DNA from: JBBRNH01 sp038230415
GTDB taxonomy: Bacteria > Bacteroidota > Bacteroidia > Cytophagales > Spirosomataceae
Length of the DNA: 64,000 nt
Assembly (NCBI GenBank): GCA_038230415.1
Contig: JBBRNH010000021.1
Coordinates: 6,530 to 70,529, forward strand
Reading direction: 5' to 3'
Of this stretch, positions 33,432 through 42,082 are shown in pieces. How positions within the stretch are numbered: the first letter of the stretch is position 1; the number at the start of each line of letters is the position of its first letter. Below the pieces are notes generated by a model. The model was not told the origin of the DNA. It was given only the letters and a program-made list of their open reading frames with translations, and did not search any database. The position numbers and the translations under genes were made by a program.

Positions 33432-34390
33432 AACCCCGCTTCGCTCCTCACCCTGTCTAACAAATTCATCAGGTTTCTTGAATCCGTCAGCGACCACACG
33501 GGGCTTTGGGTCAGGTGCTGATTCAGGCAGTCCATCACGTGTTGGGCTTCGTAGTCGTAGCCGTGCGTCTGGCGCGGAAAGGTGAGTGTTTCGGGTTCGG
33601 CATCGGGGCGTTCGAGGGTGACGGCGGTGCTTTCGTGGAAACGACCGTGAATCCTGATCGTGCCGGTCTCGCCCTGAATGAGGCCAATACAATCGGTTTT
33701 GACCATGAACGTACTGTCTAAGACCGCCATTGCGCCGGTTTCATAGGTCAGTATCATGCCGCATTGCTCGTCAATGCCGGTTGCGCCGATGTTGGCCGAG
33801 GCTTTGATCGTCTGCGGCATTCCGAGCATGAGGTACGAGAGAAACAACGGGTAAATCCCAATGTCGAGCAACGCGCCCCCGCCGAGGTCTTTGTTAAACA
33901 GCCGGGCATCGGGCAGAAACGGAGCCTGAAAGCCAAAATCTGCCGAGAGCCGACGCACCGGCCCAATGGCTCCGGCCTGCATCCAGTCGTGCGCCTGCTG
34001 AATGGTGGGCATAAAGCGGCTCCAGAGGGCTTCCATCAGGAATGTCTGCTTCGTGCGGGCCGTTTCGATCATGTCGGCCACCTCACCGGCATTCATAGCA
34101 AACGGTTTTTCGCCCAGCACGGCAATCCCGCCTTCGAGCAGCATCATGGCATTCTCGCAGTGCTTGACGTGGGGCGTTGCCACATACACTACATCTAAAC
34201 CGCCGGGGCAAGTCAGCAAACCTTCGTAGGTGCCAAACGCGTGGGCCGCACCGTATTGAGCCGCAAACTCGTTGGCGCGTGATTGGTCAGATGCGGCAAC
34301 GGCCACCAACTGCGCGTCGGGCAGGGTAAGCAGGTCGGCGGCAAATTTATGGGCGATGCGGCCTAAGCCCAGGATTCCCCAGCGAGTCAT
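33428..34390 (-). CDS. Gfo/Idh/MocA-family oxidoreductase
   Basis: A 320-residue NAD(P)-dependent dehydrogenase. The N-terminal Rossmann motif is 'GILGLGRIAHKFAADL', followed by 'ATPHVKHCENAMMLLEGG' and the catalytic-lysine motif 'LGEKPFAMN'. Later 'DLGGGALLDIGIYPL' is typical of the trans-dihydrodiol dehydrogenase or sugar-oxidoreductase branch. The substrate is probably a sugar or polyol but cannot be named. It has no signal peptide, unlike many Bacteroidota Gfo enzymes. Confidence 0.9.
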   Translation of the reverse strand: MTRWGILGLGRIAHKFAADLLTLPDAQLVAVAASDQSRANEFAAQYGAAHAFGTYEGLLTCPGGLDVVYVATPHVKHCENAMMLLEGGIAVLGEKPFAMNAGEVADMIETARTKQTFLMEALWSRFMPTIQQAHDWMQAGAIGPVRRLSADFGFQAPFLPDARLFNKDLGGGALLDIGIYPLFLSYLMLGMPQTIKASANIGATGIDEQCGMILTYETGAMAVLDSTFMVKTDCIGLIQGETGTIRIHGRFHESTAVTLERPDAEPETLTFPRQTHGYDYEAQHVMDCLNQHLTQSPVWSLTDSRNLMNLLDRVRSEAGF

Positions 34391-34536
34391 AATACAGGCG
34401 TTGATTGTTAAAAACGGCCTAAAGCTACTAAAAACGGCTGTTTCAAAATCGCTGATGACAAATCAGGTCAAGCCGTGCTGGTTCTGTCGGGGTCTTTCTG
34501 TTGAATCAGTCTCTTCACCAATCATACCCTTACCCG

Positions 34537-34569
34537 GTGCGAAACCGCACAGTATGGGCGTATTCGCAC
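34537..34569 (+). promoter_or_regulatory. tandem dyads, candidate activator sites for the sigma-54 promoter
   Basis: Two copies of a G(T/G)GCG-N4-CGCAC dyad, at 34537-34550 and 34556-34569, start 19 bases apart, about two helical turns. They lie roughly 80-110 bases before the predicted sigma-54 start point, where NtrC-class activators normally bind. The natural candidate is the regulator encoded at 40700-42082. Confidence 0.5.
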
Positions 34570-34623
34570 AACTACACCTTCCATTGTTCATTATACACGC
34601 TTCATTATCAATCAATTACCCAT

Positions 34624-34639
34624 TGGCACGGGATTGGCA
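34624..34639 (+). promoter_or_regulatory. sigma-54 (-24/-12) promoter of the efflux operon
   Basis: TGGCACG-N4-TGGCA matches the consensus TGGCACG-N4-TTGCA at all but one position and keeps the invariant GG (34625-34626) and GC (34637-34638) at correct spacing. Transcription would begin near 34650, 18 bases before the adaptor start codon. The rest of the 277-base gap 34391-34667 holds the dyads described separately and no gene that I can see. Confidence 0.72.
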
Positions 34640-34667
34640 AACTGCATGAGCAAAACGCCCGTATTCA

Positions 34668-35927
34668 ATGGATCGTGACCTTGCCCCCGAAATCATTACC
34701 CGCTCCCGCCGAAAACCCTGGCTCATTGGCGGGATTGCGGTTGTGGGCCTGATTGGCGCAGTACTGGGGATGCGTTCGCTGCTGAAAACATCCGTTGATG
34801 CCGCCAAAATCCGCACGGCAGTGGTACAAACCGGCCCGGTCGAGAACACGCTCAACGCCACGGGCGAGGTGATTCCGGCCTACGAACAGATCATGACCAG
34901 CCCCATCCGGGCCAGTATCCGGCGAGTCTTGCTCACGCCCGGTGCGCGGGTTCGGCCCGGTCAGGCATTGATCGAGTTAGACAAATCGCTGACGCAGATC
35001 GAGTACAAAAAGCTCCAGGATCAACTGGCCCTCAAACAAAACGGTATCGAACAACTGCGGATGCGGTTAAACAAAAATCTCTACGATGCCGACATCAACG
35101 ACCAGATCAAACTGCTCAACATCAACAAGTTGAAGGCCGAAGTGGACGATGCCCGGCGACTGCTGAAAGTGGGCGGCCAAACCCCCGAAGACGTGACCCG
35201 CGCCGAAAACGCGCTTCATATTGCCCAACTCGAAAAGAAACAATTAGAGAACGACCTGACCTACAATCGCCAGTCAATGGGGGCGAGTTTGCGCGAAACT
35301 CAGTTGCAGGCCCGCATCGAAGGCACCAACCTGAACGTATTGGCCCTGAAACTCCGGCAGGCCGATATTTTGGCCGACCGCGCCGGGGTGCTGACCTGGG
35401 TGAACGAAAACGTGGGTTCGGCAGTGAGCGAAGGCGAAATGCTGGCAAAAGTGGCCGACTTGGGCAGTTTCCGGGTCGAGGGTTCCTGCTCCGATGCCTA
35501 CGCCGATCAACTCCGGGCGGGCCTGCCGGTGATTGTCCGCATCAACGAAACGGATTTGCGCGGCTTGGTGACGCAGGTGAAACCATCGGTGCAGAACAAC
35601 ATCATCAAATTCGCGGTCTCGCTCGACGACAGCCGCCATGCGTCGCTCCGGCCCAACCAGAAAGTAGAGGTCTTTATCGTCACCAACCGCAACGCAACCG
35701 CCGTGCGGGTGGCAAACGGCCCGGCGTTCAAGGGCAAACGAAAACAGTCGGTGTTTGTGCTGGGAAATGGCAACATAGTCCGTCGGCGGGAAGTAGAAAT
35801 TGGCCTGACCAACTTCGATTGGGTCGAGATCAAAAGCGGGCTGCAACCCGGCGAGACCGTGATTATCACCGACCTGAGCGAGTACGAGCATTTGCAGGAG
35901 ATCACCATTAACCCGACCAAGCCATGA
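34668..35927 (+). CDS. HlyD/MacA-type periplasmic adaptor of an efflux system
   Basis: A 419-residue membrane-fusion protein with one N-terminal membrane segment ('PWLIGGIAVVGLIGAVLGM', about residues 18-36). Order: anchor, beta-barrel and lipoyl half-domain ('RVLLTPGARVRPGQALIELD'), a coiled-coil hairpin (about 105-215), the second lipoyl half ('VLTWVNENVGSAVSEGEML') and a C-terminal barrel domain. It should bridge the inner-membrane ABC permease to the TolC-type channel. The stop overlaps the start of the TolC gene. It is the first gene of a seven-gene run under a sigma-54 promoter. Confidence 0.9.
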   Translation: MDRDLAPEIITRSRRKPWLIGGIAVVGLIGAVLGMRSLLKTSVDAAKIRTAVVQTGPVENTLNATGEVIPAYEQIMTSPIRASIRRVLLTPGARVRPGQALIELDKSLTQIEYKKLQDQLALKQNGIEQLRMRLNKNLYDADINDQIKLLNINKLKAEVDDARRLLKVGGQTPEDVTRAENALHIAQLEKKQLENDLTYNRQSMGASLRETQLQARIEGTNLNVLALKLRQADILADRAGVLTWVNENVGSAVSEGEMLAKVADLGSFRVEGSCSDAYADQLRAGLPVIVRINETDLRGLVTQVKPSVQNNIIKFAVSLDDSRHASLRPNQKVEVFIVTNRNATAVRVANGPAFKGKRKQSVFVLGNGNIVRRREVEIGLTNFDWVEIKSGLQPGETVIITDLSEYEHLQEITINPTKP

Positions 35928-37417
35928 GAGCAATCTGTTTCATGCTGATAATCGGGTTGCTGCTATCGCTGAATATCACCGCCCAACCGGAACGCCGGAC
36001 CGCGACCCGCCCGACTGCCCTCAAACTAACCCTCGGCGATGTGGTGCAACTGGCTCGTGAACAGTCTATTGCGGGAAAACAGGCCGCCACGCTGCAAAAA
36101 ACGAACTACTGGAAATACCGGGCATTTCTGGCTGATTTCAAACCGCAACTGAGCCTGAACGGGTCATTGCCGGGCTTCACGCGCTCGTTTATCCAGGTGC
36201 AGCAACCCGACGGAACCATTGCGTTTCAGCCCGTATCAAACAATAACTCGCTGCTTAATCTGGCTCTGAGTCAGAATATTCCGCAAACGGGTGGCTCCAT
36301 TTATGTGCAGCAGCAATTCCAGCGGTTCGATAACTTCCTGAACCGGAATACGCTCTACAACGGCATTCCGTTTGCGCTTGGCCTGAGTCAGCCGTTGTTC
36401 CGGTTCAACCCGATGAAGTGGGATCGGCGGATTGAACCACTGCGATACGCCGAAAGTAATCAGCAATTTATCGAGGGGATGGAGCAAGTCGCTCTCGATG
36501 CAACCGGGCTGTATTTCGACTTGCTGGTAGCGCAGGTAAACCTGCAAATTGCCCAAACCAACCGCACCAATAACGACACGCTGTTTACCATTGCCCGGCA
36601 TAAAATGGAGCTTGGTAAACTCTCGCGCAACGACCTGTTGCAACTGCAACTAAGCGTTCTGAACGCCCGCAAAGACTTGGCTTCGGCCCGGCAAACCGCC
36701 GAAGTAGCCTCGCTGAAATTACGGTCGTACATCAATATTCAGGCCGAAAGCGGTTCGGTTAGCCCGTTTGACTTAGCCATTCCTGACAAGATCAGTCCGT
36801 TTTTAGTGGACAGTCAACAGGCTATTGCTCAGGCGTTTGCCAATCGGTCGGATGCCATTGGTTTTCAGCGCAAACGGCTCGAAGCCGACCGCGAGGTGGA
36901 ACGGGCTAAAAAAGAAAACGGCCTGAACGCCACCCTCAACGCCGATTTTGGCCTGACCAACCGGGGCAGTCGGCCCGGCGATGTGTATAGCCAGCCCCAA
37001 AACCGCCAATCTATTGAAATTCAGTTTGTGGTTCCCATTATGTCATGGGGTCGGCAGCAGGCCCGCACCGAAACCGCCCGCGCCAATCAGCAACTGGCGG
37101 TGCAGACGGTGGAGCAGGCCAAACGCACGTTTGAGCAGCAGATTTTTACGCAGGTAACGCTCTTGGATATGCTCCGTGAGCAGGTACGCCTGACCGCCGA
37201 AGCCGATGGTATTGCTCAGGAACGCTACCAGATTGCCCAGGATCGGTTTAAGCTCAGTAACCTGACCGTCACTGATTTAGGCATTGCCATTCAGGACAAA
37301 GACCGCGCCCGACGCGATGCTATTTTGGCTTTGCGCGACTACTGGCAGTGCTACTACACGCTAAGATTATTGACGCTTTACGATTTTGAAACAAACCAGA
37401 AAATTCAGCAACCATGA
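35924..37417 (+). CDS. TolC-family outer-membrane efflux channel
   Basis: A 497-residue exported protein (signal peptide ending near 'LNITAQ'). Long Gln/Ala/Glu-rich helices with 'LNARKDLASARQTAEVASLKL' and a second similar block near the C-terminus are the two outer-membrane-factor repeats that form the trimeric alpha-barrel tunnel. It provides the exit duct for the exporter encoded by its neighbours. Start and stop each overlap adjoining genes by four bases (ATGA), a sign of coupled translation. Confidence 0.9.
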   Translation: MRAICFMLIIGLLLSLNITAQPERRTATRPTALKLTLGDVVQLAREQSIAGKQAATLQKTNYWKYRAFLADFKPQLSLNGSLPGFTRSFIQVQQPDGTIAFQPVSNNNSLLNLALSQNIPQTGGSIYVQQQFQRFDNFLNRNTLYNGIPFALGLSQPLFRFNPMKWDRRIEPLRYAESNQQFIEGMEQVALDATGLYFDLLVAQVNLQIAQTNRTNNDTLFTIARHKMELGKLSRNDLLQLQLSVLNARKDLASARQTAEVASLKLRSYINIQAESGSVSPFDLAIPDKISPFLVDSQQAIAQAFANRSDAIGFQRKRLEADREVERAKKENGLNATLNADFGLTNRGSRPGDVYSQPQNRQSIEIQFVVPIMSWGRQQARTETARANQQLAVQTVEQAKRTFEQQIFTQVTLLDMLREQVRLTAEADGIAQERYQIAQDRFKLSNLTVTDLGIAIQDKDRARRDAILALRDYWQCYYTLRLLTLYDFETNQKIQQP

Positions 37418-38121
37418 TCTCCCTAAAAAAAATCGAAAAGGTCTATCGCACCAGCACCATCGAAACGCTGGCCCTGACCAACATTAACCTGCACATCGGG
37501 GCGGGCGAATTTGTCTCCATCATGGGGCCAAGTGGCTGTGGCAAATCCACGCTGCTGAACCTGATGGGCCTACTCGACGCGCCCAGCGCGGGGCAGGTCG
37601 AGATTGGCGGGCAAACCGTGACGCAGTACCGCGACAAAGACTTAGCCCAACTCCGCAACCAGAAAATCGGATTCATTTTCCAGAGTTTCCACCTTATCAA
37701 TGACCTCTCGGTTCTCGACAATGTAGAAATTCCGCTGCTGTACCGGGCTGCGTCCAGTAGGAAAGACGATACCGTTGGGCCGACCCGTCGGCAGATGGCG
37801 CAGGAAGCCCTCGAAAAAGTGGGCCTGAGCAACCGGGTGAAACACTTTCCGGGGCAACTATCGGGGGGGCAAAAGCAGCGCGTCGCCATTGCACGGGCCA
37901 TTGTGGGCCGCCCAAGCATCATTCTGGCCGACGAACCGACCGGCAACCTCGACAGTGGGATGGGCAACGAAATCATGGCGATTCTGCAACAACTCAACGC
38001 CGACGGAGCCACGATTATCATGGTGACGCACGACGAAACAATGGCGAAAAAGACCCAGCGGCTCGTCCGGCTGTTCGACGGGTCAATGGTGGGCGACTCT
38101 ACACTGATGTATGATGTATGA
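37414..38121 (+). CDS. ABC transporter ATP-binding protein (MacB/LolD type)
   Basis: A 235-residue ATPase with Walker A 'GPSGCGKST', signature 'LSGGQKQRVAIARAI', Walker B 'IILADEPTGNLD' and the H-loop 'MVTHDE'. It is most like the ATPases that drive MacB- or FtsX-type mechanotransmission permeases. The C-terminal residues 'LMYDV' are encoded by the start of an intergenic repeat, so the tail is recent and probably unimportant. It works with the two permeases downstream. Confidence 0.94.
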   Translation: MISLKKIEKVYRTSTIETLALTNINLHIGAGEFVSIMGPSGCGKSTLLNLMGLLDAPSAGQVEIGGQTVTQYRDKDLAQLRNQKIGFIFQSFHLINDLSVLDNVEIPLLYRAASSRKDDTVGPTRRQMAQEALEKVGLSNRVKHFPGQLSGGQKQRVAIARAIVGRPSIILADEPTGNLDSGMGNEIMAILQQLNADGATIIMVTHDETMAKKTQRLVRLFDGSMVGDSTLMYDV

Positions 38122-38180
38122 TACAGGATGTATTGCAGACCCGCTAACCATATATCATACATCTCATCTCATACATCAAT
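38105..38180. repeat. ATGATGTATGATAC-type inverted repeat
   Basis: Imperfect inverted copies of TGATGTATGATGTATGATA (from 38105) and of TATCATACATCTCATCTCATACATCA (to about 38178) flank a short spacer. The left copy provides the last codons of the ATPase gene, and the right copy ends at the permease start codon. It looks like a dispersed repeat inserted in the operon without breaking it. Confidence 0.55.
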
Positions 38181-39417
38181 GCTAACCAACTACATCAAAA
38201 TCGCCTGGAAGGTGTTGCTGCGGCACCCCTTCTACACGTTCATCACCCTTTTCGGCATCAGTCTCACGCTGACCGTGCTGATGGTGCTGACCTCGTTTAT
38301 TGACCACCTTATTGGGGTGCATTACCCCGAAACGAAGCGGAATCGGTCGCTGTATATGATGCAATTGGGCATTATCGACTCGACAAAAAACTCGCGAAAT
38401 CAGAGTTCGCTGAGTTACAAGTTTCTGAAGCAGTTTGTATTGCCACTCCAAACACCGGAGAAGATTGCGATTGTGTCAGACAGGATGACCACCAACAGTT
38501 ACGTGGGCAGTAAACGGCTTAGGCTGGGACTCAAATTCACGGATGCCGCCTTTTGGGAGATCACTGATTTTGCCTTCGTTGCCGGCAAGCCCTACCGCCA
38601 GCCAAACGTAACCAACGGCGACAACGTGGCGGTTATCTCTGAGTCGTTTCGGGATGATTACTTCGGCAAGGAAGCCGCCGTTGTGGGCAAATCCATTGAA
38701 GTGGACAACACGCGATACCGCGTATTAGGCGTAGTGAAAAGTGTACCCGATACCCAACTGTTCACTTCTGCCGATGTGTATCTGCCCTACACAGTGCCAA
38801 AAAGTAATTACCTAACCGACAGCTATTTAGGAATGTTTCAGGTCATTATGCTGGCCCGCGACAGTCAGAATATGGCCGCTATCGAGCAGGAGTACAAAGA
38901 GGTTATCAGCCGTATTCCGGTGCCGTTTGTCGATAACGGATTCAAAGCCTATCATCTTGAGACAGATGCTAAAACGTACTTCGACACGTTCGCCAATACG
39001 CAGGCAGGTGGCCCCGATATCGCCACGTTTTTAACGTTGGTTGTCCTGTTCGCCCTGATGTTCATGCTGCTGCCAGCCCTGAATCTTGTCAATCTCAACG
39101 TGGGCCGGAGCATGGAGCGAGCATCGGAAATTGGTATTCGTAAAGCCTTCGGTGCGCCCATCACCACGCTGCTGGGCCAATTCATTATCGAGAACCTGTT
39201 TATCACCCTCCTCGGTGGACTCCTTGCGTTGGGGTTGTCGTGGATCATCATTACGCTCATCAACCAAAGCGGCTGGATTGCCCACCTCGACATGACCATC
39301 AATCTTACCGTCCTGATTGTCAGTACGTTGCTTACCCTCATCTTTGGCGTTTTGTCGGGCATTATTCCGGCCTGGCGCATGGCTAAACTCTCCATCGCCG
39401 ACGCGCTGAAATCATGA
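38179..39417 (+). CDS. FtsX/MacB-type ABC permease
   Basis: A 412-residue permease; ATG 38179 is chosen since upstream in-frame codons lie in a repeat. Layout is that of the MacB family: one N-terminal membrane helix ('FYTFITLFGISLTLTVLMVL'), a large periplasmic domain (about 50-280), then three C-terminal helices with the FtsX signature region 'ERASEIGIRKAFGAPITTLLGQFIIEN'. Such permeases use ATP-driven movement to push substrates through a TolC duct from the periplasm or outer leaflet. It overlaps the next permease gene by four bases, suggesting a heterodimer. Confidence 0.9.
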   Translation: MLTNYIKIAWKVLLRHPFYTFITLFGISLTLTVLMVLTSFIDHLIGVHYPETKRNRSLYMMQLGIIDSTKNSRNQSSLSYKFLKQFVLPLQTPEKIAIVSDRMTTNSYVGSKRLRLGLKFTDAAFWEITDFAFVAGKPYRQPNVTNGDNVAVISESFRDDYFGKEAAVVGKSIEVDNTRYRVLGVVKSVPDTQLFTSADVYLPYTVPKSNYLTDSYLGMFQVIMLARDSQNMAAIEQEYKEVISRIPVPFVDNGFKAYHLETDAKTYFDTFANTQAGGPDIATFLTLVVLFALMFMLLPALNLVNLNVGRSMERASEIGIRKAFGAPITTLLGQFIIENLFITLLGGLLALGLSWIIITLINQSGWIAHLDMTINLTVLIVSTLLTLIFGVLSGIIPAWRMAKLSIADALKS

Positions 39418-40586
39418 TACGCCACCTCTTCACCCTTATCTGGAACAAGAAGCGAAGCCAGGCGCTGCTACTTGTCGAAATCTTAGCTTCCTTTCTGGTA
39501 CTGTTTGCGGTCATGAGTCTGCTGGTTTTTAAGGTCGGCAATTATTTGTCGCCTATTGGCTATCAGTACCAAAACCGCTGGGCCGTTACGCTCGATTGGG
39601 GTAGCCTGCCCGACTCGCTGGCCGACCCGATCCGGCAGCGACTCAAACAACGCGCCCTTGCCTACCCGGAGGTGCAGGCCGCCAGTTTCTCGTCGGGCAA
39701 TACGCCATTTGCCAATGCCACCTCCAACGGCGAGCATCACTGGAACGGCAAGGTGATAAACAGTTTTCACTTCTGGACCGACGACGACTTCGCCCGGACA
39801 ATGGATATTCCGGTGCTGGAAGGCCGTTGGTTCAATCGAAGCGACGCTGCGGTCACCATTGAGCCAATTGTCATCACGCAGACCTTGCGCCAACAAGTTT
39901 TTGGCAGCGAGAACGTGATTGGGCGGATACTGGTGGCCGACGATGACCCTAAATCCAAGTCACGCATCATTGGTGTGGTTGGTAACTACAAACGGGCGGG
40001 CGAGTATGAAGAAAATAGCCCCGGTACGTTCTACAGGTATCAACGCGACAGGTGGCAAAATACGCTGGTGTTGCGCGTACGTCCCGGCACCGATGCCCGG
40101 TTTGAAGCCCGGCTTATAAAAGATTTTGGCAACATCGCTAAAGAATGGAGTTTCGCCGTGAATTATATGGCCGATCAGCGCGAAGCAAAACAGAATCAGG
40201 AGGTTATACAAATCGCTACGTTCCTGATACTCATTACGTTTCTGCTCATCAATGTCGCCCTCGGTTTGTTTGGCGTACTGAACGTGAGCATTGCCCGTCG
40301 GCGGGGCGAGATTGGTCTGCGCCGGGCGTTGGGAGCTACCGAGGGCAGTATTTCCTGGCAGTTTGTGGGCGAGATGTGGGTACTGGCGACCTTCGCCTTA
40401 GTGCTGGGCCTGCTGCTGGCCGGGCAGTTTCCGCTCCTCAACGTCTTCGACCTCGACGCGGGTGTTTATCTCGTGGCGATGGGTGTTTCGGTGGTGGTGA
40501 TCTACCTGCTCGTTACGCTGTGCGCTGTTTTCCCCAGCCGACAGGCCGCGATGGTGCAGCCCGCCGTGGCCTTGCATGAAGAATGA
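39414..40586 (+). CDS. FtsX/MacB-type ABC permease, second subunit
   Basis: A 390-residue protein with the same four-helix MacB layout as its neighbour: N-terminal helix 'LLVEILASFLVLFAVMSLLVF', a periplasmic domain, and C-terminal helices with 'RRRGEIGLRRALGATEGSISWQF'. The two permeases are paralogues in tandem, differing mainly in the periplasmic domain, and likely pair around the ATPase dimer. The 113-base gap to the regulator gene holds an inverted repeat. Confidence 0.9.
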   Translation: MIRHLFTLIWNKKRSQALLLVEILASFLVLFAVMSLLVFKVGNYLSPIGYQYQNRWAVTLDWGSLPDSLADPIRQRLKQRALAYPEVQAASFSSGNTPFANATSNGEHHWNGKVINSFHFWTDDDFARTMDIPVLEGRWFNRSDAAVTIEPIVITQTLRQQVFGSENVIGRILVADDDPKSKSRIIGVVGNYKRAGEYEENSPGTFYRYQRDRWQNTLVLRVRPGTDARFEARLIKDFGNIAKEWSFAVNYMADQREAKQNQEVIQIATFLILITFLLINVALGLFGVLNVSIARRRGEIGLRRALGATEGSISWQFVGEMWVLATFALVLGLLLAGQFPLLNVFDLDAGVYLVAMGVSVVVIYLLVTLCAVFPSRQAAMVQPAVALHEE

Positions 40587-40600
40587 TTGGAACCGCATCG

Positions 40601-40680
40601 GCGGACCGACGGATTAAACGGATTTACGCTGATTTAAATAGAAAAATCTGTGTAAATCCGCTCAATCCGTGTCATCCGCG
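40601..40680. repeat. inverted repeat within the efflux operon
   Basis: Arms 40610-40635 and 40644-40669 (CGGATTAAACGGATTTACGC-type) pair with about five mismatches, extended by GCGGACCGAC / GTCATCCGCG outside. The sequence resembles palindromes scattered in many bacterial genomes. It separates the transporter genes from the two-component genes and could partly block read-through. Confidence 0.6.
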
Positions 40681-40699
40681 TTCTATCTTTCCCATCACT

Positions 40700-42082
40700 A
40701 TGCTCCTGATTATTGACGATGATGTTGCCATTCAAACCTCGCTTTCGCTGCTGTTCAGGAAAGAAGGCTTCGCCGTGCGCGTGGCCGACGGGCCGTTTGA
40801 GACGCGGGAGTTTCTGGAAACCGAAACACCGGAAGCGATTTTGCTCGATATGAATTTTTCGGTTGATACGTCGGGCGACGATGGACTTCGGCTGTTACGC
40901 TACATTCGGGAGCGGTTGCCCAACGTGCCGGTGTTGCTCATCACGGGCTGGGGCAGCATCGAACTCGCCGTGCAGGGCATGAAAGCCGGGGCTAACGACT
41001 TCATTACCAAGCCCTGGCAAAACGACCACCTCGTGCAGTCGGTCAGAACGGCGATAAAATTAGCGGGGCTGGGCCGGCATCCCGGAATACCCGTTTCGGC
41101 GGGTCGGCGGCAGTTGAACGAGCAGTTTCAGTTTGAGAATATCGTGGGCGAAGACCCCAAGCTGTTAGACATTCTGACCACCATTGGCCGCATTGCCCCC
41201 ACCGACGCGCCGGTGCTGATTACGGGCGAAAGCGGCACGGGTAAAGAACTCATTGCCGAGGCTGTGCATCAGAACAGCAAACGAAAACGGCAGCCGTTTG
41301 TGAAGGTTAATCTGGGCGGCATTTCCAGCACGTTGTTCGAGAGCGAACTCTTCGGCCACGTGCGCGGAGCCTTTACCGATGCCAAAACCGACCGCGTGGG
41401 CCGCTTTGAACTCGCGAACCGGGGCAGCATTTTTTTGGACGAAATCGGCGAACTCGACCCGGCGGCTCAGGTGAAATTGCTCCGGGTGTTGCAGGACCGA
41501 ACGTTTGAGCCGCTCGGCAGCAGCAAATCCCGCACGGCAGATGTCCGCGTAATCTGCGCCACCAACCGAAATCTGGAGGAGATGGTTGCGTTGGGTACGT
41601 TCCGCGAAGATTTGTTTTACCGGATCAACCTGATTACCGTCCGGCTGCCCGCCCTCCGCGAACGCCCGGCTGACATTCCCCGATTGGTCAGTTTCTTCAC
41701 TGATAACCTAAAAGCCCTCTATGGACGACCCAGGTTGCGGGTAAGCAACGAGACTCTGAACTGGCTGACAACCCTGAGCTTGCCCGGCAACATCCGGCAG
41801 TTGAAAAACATAGTCGAACGCGCCGTTCTTCTCGCCCCCGGCGACACGCTGACCATTGCTGACTTTGAAAAACATCTGCCCACTGGTGGCTCTCTTTCGT
41901 CCTTTTCTCAATCGGCCTCGTTCCCGTTGCTGACTCTTGACCAAATGGAACGGCAGCTAATCGAGCGGGCCATGACCCACCACCAAAACCGGATTGCCAA
42001 TGTAGCGCGGGCGTTGGGCATCACCCGGTTTGCATTGTATAGAAGGCTGGAAAAGTACGGAATTGCGTATAATACAGAATGA
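40700..42082 (+). CDS. sigma-54-dependent response regulator (NtrC class)
   Basis: A 460-residue regulator; the frame extends 39 codons upstream through a repeat, but ATG 40700 begins the receiver exactly. Receiver (1-120): acidic cluster 'IIDDD', phospho-Asp50 in 'ILLDM', Thr82, Lys104. AAA+ domain (about 145-380): Walker A 'GESGTGKE', loop 'GAFTDA' at 223-228 in place of GAFTGA, Walker B 'SIFLDE', and an Arg-finger region. C-terminal Fis-type helix-turn-helix 'IANVARALGITRFALYRRLE'. It should bind distant sites and activate sigma-54 promoters such as the one at 34624. The stop overlaps the kinase start. Confidence 0.93.
   Translation: MLLIIDDDVAIQTSLSLLFRKEGFAVRVADGPFETREFLETETPEAILLDMNFSVDTSGDDGLRLLRYIRERLPNVPVLLITGWGSIELAVQGMKAGANDFITKPWQNDHLVQSVRTAIKLAGLGRHPGIPVSAGRRQLNEQFQFENIVGEDPKLLDILTTIGRIAPTDAPVLITGESGTGKELIAEAVHQNSKRKRQPFVKVNLGGISSTLFESELFGHVRGAFTDAKTDRVGRFELANRGSIFLDEIGELDPAAQVKLLRVLQDRTFEPLGSSKSRTADVRVICATNRNLEEMVALGTFREDLFYRINLITVRLPALRERPADIPRLVSFFTDNLKALYGRPRLRVSNETLNWLTTLSLPGNIRQLKNIVERAVLLAPGDTLTIADFEKHLPTGGSLSSFSQSASFPLLTLDQMERQLIERAMTHHQNRIANVARALGITRFALYRRLEKYGIAYNTE

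Noticed and set aside
40583..40699. 39-codon extension of the response regulator
   Set aside because: The codons come from an intergenic inverted repeat; the receiver domain begins exactly at ATG 40700.
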